64,000 bases of DNA from Certhia americana (lineage: Eukaryota > Chordata > Aves > Passeriformes > Certhiidae): assembly GCA_018697195.1 (NCBI GenBank), contig CM031879.1, positions 35,044,228 to 35,108,227 of the forward strand, given 5' to 3'. Position 1 is the first letter of the stretch; every line of letters begins with the position of its first letter. Below are positions 25,655-45,900 of this stretch, piece after piece. Under the pieces are notes generated by a model. It ran no database searches. It saw only the letters and a program-made list of their open reading frames with translations, and had not been told where the DNA came from. Both the position numbers and the translations under genes were made by a program.

Positions 25655-26991
25655 TGATATTCCATGCACACACGTTTTATTTACACTGACTCATCAACAG
25701 TGACTAGTCACCCCTTCCCCTGGCAGCAGTAATTACGAGTGGTCTTTCATCTTCTTTAACAAGCTCTACTTCGCACGCAAAGTCTCAGTGACCTCCTCAA
25801 GGTGTGAGTCGTTTATCAGGGCCCATTCAGCAGCAGCAGTCTCTTTCCAGTACAGTCCTTGGTATGGCTAAATTCCATTGTCCCTTTTTCAGCAGTCAAA
25901 AATCCATGATAAATTCTGTACAACACTGTAGTTAATATAACAGCAGCACCAGATATTATATTAATTCATTTGCTAAAAGCTGTTTGCAATTATCTCTCTA
26001 TTGACAATATTTTACCAAAAGTAAATCAATGTACATCTCTAAATATCAGAAATGTATACTTTGATAAATACATTATTGTACAAGAACTCTGACATGCAGG
26101 TCATGCTATTGGGCTTGGCTATATACAAAAGAACATGTTACACGATCAACAATAAACCTAATTTCTTTTCCTAACAAAAAAAGTAAAACATGACAGTCAG
26201 GTATTATTCAACAATTTCAAGGATCACTTAAGATTTCAGTCATTATGTTCTTCCCCGTGTAGTTCTAAAACTCTACAGTTTAAGGGTAATTTTTCCTCAC
26301 CAGCCCAGAACCTCAAATTTGCCATTGCATTTGTCCTGTTGCATAAACAGAGGTTAATATTGAATGAAAAAGCCACTAGAGGAGATACAGTTTCAAAATT
26401 GTAATGAATGCTGGTTGCTAGAAGAAAGATTGATGCAATAGGCAACCGGTCAGTGCTGAAAAGCTGCTCAAAATATCTTAGGAGTGCACACGAGTTAGTC
26501 TAGGCACTACTAACTGCACTTGAAAAATACGTATATTTCTACCTATACACGGATGTATAGTCCATATGAAAAAAGGGAAAAGGAGAAAAAGTGTTCTTAG
26601 TTCAACTTAAAAGAGGGGGGCATTTTAACAGTATCTCTGTGCTTTATGGAGACAGATGGAGAATACAAGGAGACAGGTTGCAAAACAGACAGACAAACAA
26701 CATATAGGACAAAGCACCTCAAAAAACATTGACTGAAGAAATTTTTGAAGCCCATGAGCCAGAGGTATAAGGCTGGTCAAAAACCCGACTTGAGAACTAC
26801 TACCCTCTTAACACTGGTTTAAAAAAGCCCCCAATAATTGTTTCAATTTTACTTGGTACTCAGCTTCTGAAAATGTTGAAGAACCCTGGAGTAGAGAAAA
26901 TACTACAGTACCAAGCAGCACTTGCTAGCTTAAAATTGCAAGTCTGGATGGCGTTTACCTTTCTTGCATGTTTTGTGCCTTCCCCAAGCCA
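25655..26991 (-). other. KCNC2: Probable KCNC2 3' UTR of terminal exon B
   Basis: About 1.3 kb of AT-rich sequence follows the exon B stop codon without any coding potential. Scanning the minus strand from 26991 downward, I find no canonical AATAAA until 25676-25681, which is followed by a GT-rich stretch (ACGTGTGTGC). I therefore place the likely 3' end near 25650. The limit is inferred; a longer form ending after the AATAAA at 25236-25241 is also possible. Confidence 0.6.
25676..25681 (-). terminator. Candidate polyadenylation signal AATAAA (exon B transcripts)
   Basis: This is a canonical AATAAA on the minus strand, the first after the exon B stop and about 1.3 kb downstream of it. A GTGTGTG stretch follows immediately, compatible with a downstream GU-rich element, although it is closer to the hexamer than usual. 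Confidence 0.55.
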
Positions 26992-27053
26992 TTAAGAAAG
27001 AGATCTGGCTTCTGCTTGCGTGTAACCAGTAATGACAACCTCTTTGCAGTTAT
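26992..27053 (-). CDS. KCNC2: KCNC2 alternative terminal exon B (tail DNCKEVVITGYTQAEARSLS)
   Basis: This is the second alternative last coding exon. It starts after the acceptor TTTGCACACAG and ends at TAA (26992-26994). The preceding exon supplies G, which with AT makes Asp, giving a 20-residue tail starting DNCKEVVITGY and ending QAEARSLS. It corresponds to the short alternative Kv3.2 C-terminus known from rat and human, which I recall ending in Thr; here the last codon is TCT (Ser). Acceptor phase is the same as for exon A, so the two are interchangeable ends. The 62-base coding part lies 689 bases downstream of the exon A stop. Its small size and intact splice site, frame and stop, together with recognizable protein identity, argue strongly that it is real and under selection. 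Which tail dominates in which tissue cannot be read from the sequence. Confidence 0.95.
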
Positions 27054-27461
27054 CTGTGTGCAAACAACCGGAGACATTCAGAACTCTGATACAGCAATCC
27101 AGTACCGAAATAAGTTAATCACAAAATAAAGTCGTTTATAAACAAGTAGATAGTTAAAAAAGAAAGGAAAAGGTTAAACAAAGAAAAAACAATCCCACAT
27201 GCAGACCAGTTTATCAGTGCCTTCATTTCAGCAGGATGGTAACAATGTGAGAACACACATCCAGAGCCCTCTGTGGTCTCCACGATCGGCAACACTGCTT
27301 GTCAGGTGATGGAGACAGGATGGTCCATGCAAATGAGCAGCCCCTTCAGAGCAGACATCTTCAGAATGGATTAGAGTCACAAGAAATGGAGGTTCAATGG
27401 AGTGACTGATAATCACTTGGAAGCACATTATTTTAAGTAAATCTCCCTGAAAATAGGCTTA

Positions 27462-27507
27462 TTTATTGAATATATGGACAACAACATCCACTAACTGTCC
27501 TTTTATT
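27462..27507 (-). terminator. Pair of candidate polyadenylation signals after exon A
   Basis: Two AATAAA hexamers on the minus strand (27502-27507 and 27462-27467) lie 236-281 bases past the exon A stop, still upstream of the exon B acceptor. They offer further possible 3' ends for exon A transcripts. None has direct support. Confidence 0.35.
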
Positions 27508-27676
27508 GCCACAGGAAAGTAGGACAATATAGTAGATAAAAGGAGAAATGCTACCTTAAGTAATCTTTAAAAGCCAAGACAAAAATCTTCAGCTACCCAA
27601 GTGGCTTTTCTTACTACTGACAGTTGCATCATGCAGGAATTAGACCGTACTTGTGGAGCCTATGCTTAATGCTACA

Positions 27677-27682
27677 TTTATT
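27677..27682 (-). terminator. Candidate polyadenylation signal AATAAA (exon A transcripts)
   Basis: This canonical hexamer on the minus strand begins about 60 bases after the exon A stop codon. If used, exon A would be a complete short terminal exon lying entirely upstream of exon B. Confidence 0.4.
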
Positions 27683-27742
27683 TCCAATAGGTGGTAAACA
27701 GTATTTGATTTACTACTATGTAGCCGATTGATGCCATCTGGT

Positions 27743-31732
<3,990 letters not shown>

Positions 31733-31900
31733 CTTTCCTGATCCCTCCATCAGTAGCACACGTGTAATCACCTGTTGTCAGTAGGAAACATGTTCCCCCT
31801 CTTCTGTTTTTGTCTCTTGTACTAGAACGTCTGATGGGAGGGAGCCTTTCACCAGGTGAGAGTGGCTGCTCACTTCCTGCACTGTCTTCACCTGATAACA
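31733..31900 (-). CDS. KCNC2: KCNC2 C-terminal cytoplasmic exon (shared by both tails)
   Basis: This 168-base exon, phase 1 in and phase 1 out, continues the cytoplasmic C-terminus after S6. It begins after an AACCAG acceptor and ends at a GTATGG donor. The final G of the core exon completes the first codon (G|TG, Val), giving [16 protein letters not shown], then [17 protein letters not shown], then [20 protein letters not shown]. This closely follows the Kv3.2 C-terminus as I know it from mammals. The RRSS motif fits a basophilic kinase site, and Kv3.2 is a known protein kinase A target, but assigning the site to this Ser is inference. The upstream polypyrimidine tract is weak (purines in the last 15 bases before the acceptor), which might matter for exon inclusion. 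The last base joins either alternative terminal exon: GC of 27879 makes Gly, AT of 27053 makes Asp. Confidence 0.98.
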
Positions 31901-35248
<3,348 letters not shown>

Positions 35249-38001
35249 TCAGAACCACATAGCTCTTCACATCAATACAAATGATGTCTGCATTTATAGC
35301 AAAACTTTTACTCATTCTTCCCCAAATGGCTGACAAATTCATATGCATAAAAATTTCCATCTAGGCCAGAGGAGAGCAGCAGACAGCTCTCACATGCAGG
35401 TCAGGAGTCCAGGAGCAGGAAAAGTCTTGGCAATGGATGTCATGACAAAACTCAACTCATTAGGAAAGTGGCAACAAATTCTTTCACCTGTGCTAAATTG
35501 TCTGAATTTGATTCAGTTGTCAAGGTTCCTTGCAAGCAGTCCCTGTACACCAACCACAGAAATACTTAAAGATGTCCAGCTCTCACACAGTGGAAATTGT
35601 GGGCTGACTCTAACACCCTTGAGATTATAGTTCAGAATTCACATCTGTCTTGAAGAGTACTTCAGAGGGATCTAGTAGCAGATCCAAACTCTTGGTTTTC
35701 TTTAGATTTTCAATGATTTACAAATACAGGATATGTACCGATAGAAAATGCCTTCTGTGTTACATGCAGAGTTGGTTGTATAGCCTATTATGTTTGTCAT
35801 CCATCACTGTTTTTCTTGGGCAACACTAAAAGTAAACCTTGCAGAAACTCATACACTGCAGCGGCAGAGCATTGCCACAGTCTTAGGATCCACAATCCTG
35901 CTAACCAGGTTACAAATTCAGGGCAATCCAAACAAAAAGGGAAATAAAATTCTAGTAGAGGCACATGAATTGATAAAATACAGGTAAATTACCTGGAAAC
36001 AATCATCACAGAAGATTGTTTAGGGCGTAAAAAGCATATACTGCCTGATCTTCAACTCTGCCAACACAGTCAAGGATTGAATAACAGAGAACATACAGGA
36101 CAGGACCTCAAGAATTAACACTGAGCCAAACAGCTAGAACAGGAGATAGATTTTCTTACACTGAGGAATATACACCAAATGAAAAAGTGTTTTAAGGTCA
36201 GCTGTTCCTTTGCTACAATGGTTAATTTTTTTCCAATGACACTACAACCATATTCACTAGCACTCAAACAGCAGTGGTGTGGTACATAAACAACAATAAT
36301 TTTTATTTTTAATTTGCATCTTAATAAATATTTTATAGCAAATATTATCCTGGGAAAAAATACCCTTCTGGAGACATGAAGATTTTGAACTTAAACAGGT
36401 TAAAAATATCTAGCATCTAGCATCTAGTTACCACACTGAAGTCTTGAATGTCATTGGAAAAAATCTAGTTGCAAGGCAGACAAAATACCAACCATAAGGA
36501 GGAATGCCTCTGTTCTGCTACTTTAATCCAGGATAAAGCATTGTGGCAGAACTGATTTTGTGTACTTTGAATATCAATGACAGAATTTAGTATTAGCATT
36601 CAGATTTAGAGTTATGTGCCACAGGAACTCATTTGGGCTCGTACAATACAGAACACTTCTCTTTTTCTAACACGGAACACTGGTTAGACAACAAAATATT
36701 GTCTCTACAACCTGTAGAGAGAATTCCTTTTATTCTGGAAACAAGCTAAAATTTGCAGTGCCAAATTTGCTTAAATTTGCCAATAAATCTGGCAAATTTA
36801 TTACATTCAAATTCACGAGATGGATCTATAAAAAATCCCTTATAACTACCTATATATTTGCAGGTTGCTTATGGCTTCCTTTCCTCAGTCAAGGAAAAAA
36901 GAGTTATTATACCATGCCCTACAATTGCAAACACTCTAAATCTGCTGTCTTTCAAAAAATACTGACTCAGTGACTAAACTGAACACTTATCATCCAGTCT
37001 GGACTTCTAGCCACATGCTAAGCAAACAATCTTACACTGTCTGATTTTCACTGAACAGGCTTTTCTGCCTTTCCTTTAACTACAAAATTGTTGCATGTTC
37101 ATAGCTCACAGCACCTGACACCAACACACAAAAGAGCCTCAATCTTGTGTGAGACAACTAGAGTCAGCAAATACAACCAGATTTATACAGCCTAAGTGAA
37201 TTAATCTCAGCAGATCTTTTCAAAACTTCTCCACAAGAGGGAGAGAGAATTTATCAGACTCTAATCCACTGGAGTGCTAAGAATGATCCTTGGGTGTCTC
37301 CCAGAGCATCGTCCAGAATCCTTCTACACAGTCAAGGATGGAAAAACGGAACAAATCTTTGAAGGCTGAGTCAGTGAAACTAAGTCAGCACTGTAGTTTG
37401 TAATTTGGGAGGGAACTTTTGACATATAAAATATTGAGCAAGCTCTTTAACAGCAGCACTGGTAATTTCAGAAAACTATGAATTTTTTTTTTTTTCTGAA
37501 AATAAAACTACATTCAGCCTAACCACAGTAAATGTTACCAACAACTAAATAATTTACCAACAACTCAGATATAATAAGGATTAACTGTGCATTCAACAGT
37601 GCCGTGAAGATAACAGTATGTAAATAATTACCACTGTTTTCTGGACTGAATTTCAGAGTCCATTCAAGTTCAGAACCTTCCTCTAAAAATGCCAAATACC
37701 AAGAGAGTAACTACAGGTAGAACTGCCTGACAAGCTATTCATTACTGTTTTGCTTAACATTGACACTGCATTGACATTGCACTTTGCAAGGCAGATTGAA
37801 ATTTTTAGCTGTGCATCTACATTTGGTGTTTTATTATCCCTAAAGGAAAAAGACATTCAGTCATGTCTAAAATCCATCCTAAAGACAGTCATCTTCCAGA
37901 GGTTAGAACAAAGACAAGAAAACACTATCAATCAGGTGACAGTTTTCTTGGTAAGCCTGCAATAAGCATTCACAGAAATGTGAAACAAGATGTACACATT
38001 T

Positions 38002-38021
38002 TGCCATGCATATGCATGGCA
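38002..38021. promoter_or_regulatory. Perfect 20-base palindrome containing a MORE POU-dimer site
   Basis: The 20 bases are exactly self-complementary, and their centre (38006-38017) is ATGCATATGCAT. That is the published MORE element (more palindromic Oct-factor recognition element), bound by homodimers of POU proteins such as Oct-1 and Oct-6. It lies in KCNC2 intron 1, about 2.8 kb upstream of the core exon. The sequence match is certain; regulatory function is inference. Confidence 0.45.
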
Positions 38022-41000
38022 TCACTGATTTTGAGCAGGGACAACATTCCTTTTATCTCTCATTGCATTTGTTTTTAAACTTCCAGCTCCCTGGATCAGG
38101 ACAGAGCTTGCATAGCACCTAGCAAGACGAAGCCTCATACACAAGAGACCTCCAATCTTATCGTTATTGCAATAATCAGAGGATTCAGAGAACATGCAAG
38201 AAGCAAATGCAAAGACCAATGCAAGCAGGAACATTTTCTCAATCAGACAAAAAATGCTTAGGGATTAACCTCACATCCACAAAGATGCTTCCTTAGTATT
38301 ATGTTACATAATAGCAGGAAATGTGTTGAAAGGTCTCTAGCATATTTTTCATATACATCTGCAACGATAGAAACTAAATGAAGTCATGTGCTACCCCCTT
38401 TTTATGCTTTCCTTCTCCTTCATTCTAATTCCAGCTTCTCCAAAGCAATTAGCTTCTAAAAATACATCCATTTTTGTCATGTAGGCAAGCACCACATTTC
38501 AGAAAAAGACAGTATAGATTTGAACTCACAGATTCTCTGGTGGATGTTACCAAGTTCTATTCCTCAGTCCTGCCGTAGCTCCTCAGTACACAATAACCAG
38601 GGTAGTACACACAACTTTTTATTTGTTTCCATTCTTCATTTATGAAGCCCAAAAATCTAAGAGTTAGCCTGATCATTATTTCAGAAAGGCTACAGCAAGA
38701 GACAATTTTCTGTTCAATCAATAGCAACCTTTCGTTGTGAGAAGTTCTGAAAACTTTGGTTTTGACTAGTTGCAAGATAAGTTCAGCCTTGGTATAGAGC
38801 AAAACAGCTTATTCACCCCCTTTTTGAAACCAAAGATTGCAGCCCTTACACATTTTTTTAAGAGTCTTCAAAAAAAGCTGAAGAAAAATTTTCATATCCA
38901 AGTAATCATGATCTTTTTTCTCATTTCTTAAAAAGAGTTTGTTTGTTTTGTTTTTTTTTTAAGTAATTGCTTCTTGTTTGCTTCAATGGACATCATAAAA
39001 TTAACTTTCTTCATTTAGGTTCTCTTTTTTCCTCCTGAAGGAACCATTTTTCTAAGTGGCAGAATGGTTGTAGACACATTCCAGGGCCACCCTTTTCAAA
39101 ATTGAAATTAGCACAAAATGAATTAATAAAAAGCTCAGTCCATTTTTGCCAGAAGAGAGCAGTTAAAAGTTACAAAAAATATTCAGTATGTAATACACAG
39201 AGTGTCGAGCATTCCCCATTAAGCAGTTAAAGCTCTCAGTAGGCTGCTGATTCCCTCTGCTCACAGTTTGAAGGCAGTGTGCACCCAGTTTTGCTCTTGT
39301 GTGTCAGCATCACACATTGAGACAGCAGAGATTCCATCTCCCAGCTTGTCTAGTTGACAGTATCACCAGCCAAACTCTGTTGCTAAGTTCTACTAATGTT
39401 CACAGTAAGTGGATTAATCACCTATAACTTGATTTGCAATGAAGCACACAAATCTAGAGTGTGAGATGCCTGCAAATAACTTGTTGGAAGTAGAAAACTT
39501 TATGATCTATACTTTGAATTCAGTGTCTCATAGGGGACTGAGTAGCTCAGAGTTTAAAGCAATTTCAAAATTGACAACCAATTCTACAACACCAAATTGA
39601 GCAGTCTGTGGATTAGCAGAATTTTTGAGTCCAAAGTCATGTTTTACTTTGCACATAGCTCCTTAAGTGCCTTGAAAAATCAAGGTTGCTAAAAATTGTG
39701 GCTGCAAATGACCTGACATTTGACATAAGACATAATAGTCTTATCTCACAGGTCATGTCTGGATTTCACATTAGGAAAAGGCACAAGGTCAGAGGATGCT
39801 GTGGCTCACATCTGACCCACACATCTGAAACTCACGTTTCCTTTCCAAGCCAACCAAGGCATAGGACTGGTTGTTGTCCTGGGATGGAGCCAGGGCCTCA
39901 CTGAGCCATTCTAAGGCTCAACATCTTGGACAGAGCCTGAACAATGCAACAGCAGAGCTAGAAATTGACCCTGGAACTCAGGTGTATTATACATGTTCAT
40001 AAACTCAGACTGATCCTACTCCATATTTAAAATAAGTTCCTTCTGTCCATCCCATGCCCTTAAACAGGCTATTTCTACACAATTATTTAGTGTTCCAAGA
40101 TGGACAGGTCACAGTCAGTGAAGAGGCTAATGCACAGCAAAGTGTTAAAAATCACACTCATCCTTACTTCTTGCTTCACTTTTAAGCTTTGAATAAAATC
40201 TCTCACCGTATTTCAGATTTCTCCCATTAAAAGTTTGTATCTTGTCTGGATACAACTTGTTCTGGGGTTGGATCTCAACACCACCTCTTTCAACTCCCCT
40301 CACTGTGTAATGTATATTTTCTAATGTGAGCATTTAATAGCAGCTTTTAAGATTCATTTAGTTTGAGTTACATTCCAGGACACAGAAGGTTTGCCCTTGA
40401 CACACTTGACAATGGAAAAAGAAAATGACTGAATATTTAATAAGCCCTTGAAAACACAACACTTAATATTCTCTAATGAAGGCACAGAATTGCCTTTAAA
40501 GAATTACGATTGAAATATGACTTTAAATAAATTTCTTCACAGGTACATTATGAGATTAAATACATGTGTGTTGCTAGAACTTAAAATGTTTTTTAAAAAT
40601 CAATACTTCTCCCCACCACACTCATAGACTAAAAATACAACTATAGAGCATCCAAGAAAAGGGACTGTGATGGTTCTTTTCTAAAGAAACTAACTTTCAT
40701 GGCTTGCTCACTATTGTAAACAAAATCCTGCTTTCATTACAAAAGGTAAGAGTTTACTGAACAACTTAATCCTTTCTGACCAAAACAGGAGTAGAGGAGC
40801 TTCCACTCATGGGTTCTTTACTTTCCCAGATCATTCATGTTAACCAGAACCCTCAAAACAGGGTAACTTCTATATTCTATAGCAGAACACTTAACAGGAA
40901 AGCAGTTATGGTGTTGGGTTGGGGTTTTTTTTGTTTGTTTTTAATACCACACTCATTTTGATAAATAAAAAAAAAAAAAACAAATTTTGGAGATTTAAAA

Positions 41001-43206
41001 ATTATTCCCAGTGATGTCTGCTCATGTCTGTTACTTTAAGCCTTGTCTTTTCATATTTCAGAATATAATACAAGCCATTTAAAAAAACCCTGATTGTTTC
41101 TTCCTCTTACTAACCATTTGACCACAAAAAGTAAGCTGATCTATGCATGCACATGCACCCACTCTCACTGACTGCAAGAATTTAGTCATATATATGCATT
41201 ACAGAGTTGTATTTTACAAATTTTCTCCACATGTATTTTAAGACTTATCAATCTATTTCTTAGACTAAAACAGTTAATAGTGGTTATGCCAAAATTATAT
41301 ACTCCTATCATAAACATTATAAACTGATATCAATTTTTTTTTGCCTCTCTCAAGGTTAAGGAAAAAAAAAGTATTTTTTCCTGTAAATCTTCCATAAATT
41401 TTTCCTGTAATATTCTCCAGAAGCCTTTTTTATTCTTCCAGGAATCCAAACTGTCAGTTTCTGAAATCCCCCTAGTTCTGTTCTGTAGGGGGATTGAATG
41501 AGACACAGTCAAACAGGGAAAAAAGCCAAAATCACATACTTTTTCTAATCAGTCCCAACTAACTTGCAATGCTGATTTTTTAATCTAGCTTTATAGCTGC
41601 TTAGTCATATAAAACCAAAGTCTCAAAAAAAATCTCATAAAAAATCCAATAAATTTGAGGTATTTGGACATTCAATGAGAATATGACTCAACTGTGAATG
41701 TTACTTATGCAGAAAAAGAAACTGCATTTGTAAAGTACATGGTATGCTTCATTCAAAGTAGCAACTAACCTTGGCAATGAAATCACAGAATTAGATACCA
41801 CTTTCAGCTTTAAAGAGAATTCTTTTTGTTTAGATTTGACAGATTGTCCTCATTTCTGATTTCAACACGACAGATTTTTTTTTTCCCTCTGTTTAATTCC
41901 ATCTGGTTATCAGGAGACTGTTAAAACCATAATGTGATTTCAGAATGGACTCTTGTGATGAACTTACCTCTCTATATAGTTTAAAGTTCTGTGTGGCAGA
42001 ACTTGAACACTAATGTGCATTTTACATATACCCAAATACCTCACCAAACACGCCATCAGTCTCTTCACAACTCTGTTTCTCAAAGCTGCTATTCTTCCTA
42101 AGCTGTAAGCTGCCTTTGGAAAATTATCATTTCATGAAAAAGAAAAAAGAAGGCAAAGTCACAAGATTTTATGGTGTGATGATGAATTTTCAGAGCACTG
42201 TATCTGGATATACTTAGTAAGAAAACAAATACCATCAGAAGCTACTAACCAAACTACAGACATTTAAACTATAAACTCAAGACAAACATACTATCAATTT
42301 CCTTCACCGCTCATAAATCATAATCTCTCACATTATTTCTCTCCAAGGATCAAGGAATTGATACAGACATAGCATTTTAAATAAATGATCAAAGGACAAA
42401 CAAAATATGATACATGAAGTATCAGGCACTAAGACCAATTTTAAGTCTAGAAATCTGTAAGTCATCCTCCTTCTGGGAAATAATGTGGAATGTCAACATT
42501 AAAGTGTTTTTTTAATGTCTACATAAAGATTTAACAATCCAACCTTAGCATCCTAACTGGGAAACTCTCGCTATTATAATATCTCAACCAACATTAAGCC
42601 ACAGTTAGAACAGCTCCTGCCAATATATTTGTTTTCATCCTACAAAAGATAAGTCTACTCTTTTCAAACCCTCAGTACAGTTCTATCTCATTTGTACTCT
42701 CTCCTGCTAACAACATTTGGCATTCAATTTAGCAGTTCAATTGCTGCTGTTACAATTCTACACATAGTCATAATTGAATGAAAACAATCTGTATGACAAT
42801 ACACTTTTATTGATATACTAAGAACAGCCTATAGCTAATGTCCAACGTGTATATTTATAGTGCAGTAGTATTTACAGCTGAGAGTGGCCACTACCTGTAT
42901 AGTAAGAACACAAATATTCTCTTGCTTCTCTTTTCTCATTTGTTATAGTTTTAAAAAACAAACCTGTTGTCTTTCATTAGCAGCTGGAACACAAATAAAA
43001 AGGTTATTAATGCATCTTTTCATATTCAGAAATCCAGGCGCAAAATTAAGTCACTAACTAAGCTGTCAGGTAAAGCAGAAGTCTAACACCAGTTTGACCC
43101 AGATATATATCTGACTTAACAAATCTTAGTAACATCAACATCTTAAAGCAGATCATAAAGAAAACCAGAGCTACAAATCATTCTGCATTTTAATTGCATT
43201 TAATTG

Positions 43207-43220
43207 ATATATATATATAT
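43207..43220. repeat. Short TA dinucleotide microsatellite
   Basis: About seven TA units lie within intron 1, flanked by ATTTAATTG and TCTTTC. It is too short to be more than a weak marker. Confidence 0.7.
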
Positions 43221-45359
43221 CTTTCTAAAGAATTCAAAACCGATTTACAAAGCTAACCTGATTTAGACATATGTTCTCCTGCTCAGCATGGAAAACTTTT
43301 TCCTCTACCAAGTAACTGGAAAGACTTCAGAATGAATTTCAGTGGCAGGACCACACCATGTGCAGTGGGATTCCCGAGGCTCAGGACATTCCCTCATACT
43401 TCATTCCCCTTTGTCTACCATCCAAGAAGGTTACTAATTTCATAAATGGCCAGTGTTGTTTCCCACTAGGCAATTCAAAATCATCTGACTTTGCTGTCCC
43501 ATGGAGCAGCTAAGTAAAACATATCATACCAACACTCAACATACATTCCACTGCAAGTTATTGCCTTTTGAAGACTCAGCAGAAGTCCTTGAACAGCAAT
43601 TATGCTGCCTTCAGAAGCTTCCGTTTCCATTCACTTGAATTTATGAAGCTTGTTTCACTTGTGATTTTTCTGAGCTGCGACTATTGCAGCAATGTTTTTG
43701 GTTTAACAGTTAGCTGTGCACATTATTTTAACTAGACTTGGCATTTATATTCTAGCAATCATTTTTTAAAAAGGCATCAGCAAGGCTCACTTTGCCCTTG
43801 TCTTACTGAAAAGGTCTGCATGGCTATGTGGCTTGATAAGCAAACCACTGCCACTCATTCATTAAACATTGCTATAAGTCAAACAAGCAAAATATTTATA
43901 GCAGCTGCAAAAACACACTGGATGTTCTTCCCAGAGTCAAAGTAAAGGTGAGAAAAAGAGGGATTCACAGCTTGTATTCTGGTCTGGCATGAAACATTCA
44001 GAGGTTTCTTATTACTAAAAAGCATATTCCAAAATGAAATTAAAATTGTCTGAAGGGAAGAAGAATGCAGATTTTGAAGCGTGCATTTCAGCCAATCCCA
44101 AATTTACATGATGTGTCAAATTAGCCTCTGTGTTTGCTTTGTTGCCCTTCTCTAGACTACCTGCTGTTCACATCATTGCAGGAAAGATTAGGCTCTGGGA
44201 CCTGGCTACTTGATATACTACACAGGCAGTATCTTTTTTTCTGCACTTGATTTATCAAGAGAAGTTCTCATTTGGCTCAATGGGTCAAAACCAGGAAAAA
44301 ATTCTTCAGTATAATACTATTTATTATTAATAGATTGTTACATTCATGCAGACAAATGGAGAAAAGGGACACATTCTTAATATAAATTAATGAAAATTCT
44401 ATTTTAATGTAGTTTGCCTAGTACATAAATCTCACATCCATTAAAATTACAGAAACATTTTCATCTGTATCATCTCCATCTCACTTAAGCACTCAGGCTC
44501 ATTTATGTCTATGTTTCCTCTCACTGAAAACAAGTTGGATGGCCTAATTTAAAATTACACTTTGATGAATTTAGAGGAGATTTTGAGACTTGACATCCAT
44601 TAAGACTTGTCATAGAGCCCATCTCAGCTTTCATCAGAGAAGCCTTTTAACCACTCATGTAACCTCTTTTTGTTATCCTGAAGCTAATCAAAACATTCTG
44701 GAATTACTTACTAGTTTTCCAGGCCTGTGTCATTCCTGTACAACATAATAAGACTTCAACTGCAGTGCTGGAATGAAAACTACCAAACTACTTCTCAAAA
44801 ACTGAAGGAACAGAACCATTTCCAAGCCACTCAAAAGTGTATGCGAAGTCCTCAAACTGCTGATTAACAGGTCTACTTTGACTAGAAGCTTTTCTTTCCA
44901 TACATTATTTAAGTAGCACTAGGTTAATTTTTTCATACCTGCACTACTGTAATGAAATAGATTTGATAGTAACTGGTACCTTTGCTTCATGATTGCAATT
45001 TCGTTATGGGAAAGTAAAACCGTAAGGAATGGGATTCCCAGACTGTGGCATTGCCTAACTCTTAGTTGCTTGGTAGGCGAGTCCTAATGATGAGCTTCCA
45101 ATGGAGCAGGCTTTGTGGGGTAATCTAAACTTAATAAAAGCAAATCATGAACACAGAAACTCCACACAGCCTGTGGCTTCTTACAACACTTGTCACAGTT
45201 GCAATCTCGTAGAGAAACCCTCTCTGCCATTTGCACTAGCAGAGCAGCCAACAGCAGGAGTAGTTTAACTGACTCATGGCAGAGCACATAGCTCCAAGAC
45301 ACAGCAGCCTCCAAATCCCTGGTTCTGCCTTGAAAATCCTCTAGGAAGTACAGATTTAT

Positions 45360-45900
45360 TTTGGTTTTCCCCTCAGATGTCCAGAGTTTGATCCTTTCAG
45401 CATTTCCAACTCCAGTGTGTCCCTGCCCTGGTACTTTTTCCTGTCATTCCCTTTCTCAGCCCCAACTCTGTCCCTCAGGTTCACTGCTGGATCCCAGACT
45501 TCCTTTCTCTCTTCTTCTGAGCAACCTGTTCTTACCTTATCCATGTCCTATATCTCTATCTATTCTTTATTTTGATATGCAGATCTCAGAGCTGATGTGC
45601 CTCCACTCTTCCTGACTCTTCCAGCGCCCCAGGCTCAGCCTTTTCTTCATGTGCTCCCTGGCTATTTGTCCCAGGCCATTTTCTCAGTTTGCTCAGCTTG
45701 TTAGTCTCAATCTCTGTATCTTTCTCTCCACATTTCTGGACCTTCAAGCCCTTGTCCTTTGACATCAGTCATAACCACCTTCCTGTTTTCCATCTCCAAA
45801 AGTAGAAGATCTTCCTTCTGCTCCAGTGCTGATACCGCTCCATGGTCCCCCAGTCCAGCCACTCAGTGTCATGTATCTTTTCACTTCATCTCACAACCTC
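45360..45900. repeat. Pyrimidine-rich block in intron 1
   Basis: Over about 540 bases the plus strand is strongly enriched in C and T (repeated CCCTTTCTC, TTCCTTTCTCTCTTC and similar words), in contrast with the AT-rich, strand-balanced surroundings. The pre-mRNA is correspondingly purine-rich. Overlapping plus-strand frames of 60-85 codons have Ser/Pro/Leu-rich composition because of the base bias. It could be a decayed transposable element, but I do not recognize a family. Confidence 0.5.

Larger units (their letters stand above)
27054..27742 (-). other. KCNC2: Segment between exon A stop and exon B: exon A 3' UTR and/or intron
   Basis: These 689 bases are untranslated in either isoform. 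In exon A transcripts they would be 3' UTR, possibly ending at one of three AATAAA hexamers. In exon B transcripts they are part of the intron running from 31732 to 27054. One ATGCAAAT octamer is present near 27329, which may be chance. No other gene is visible. Confidence 0.6.
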
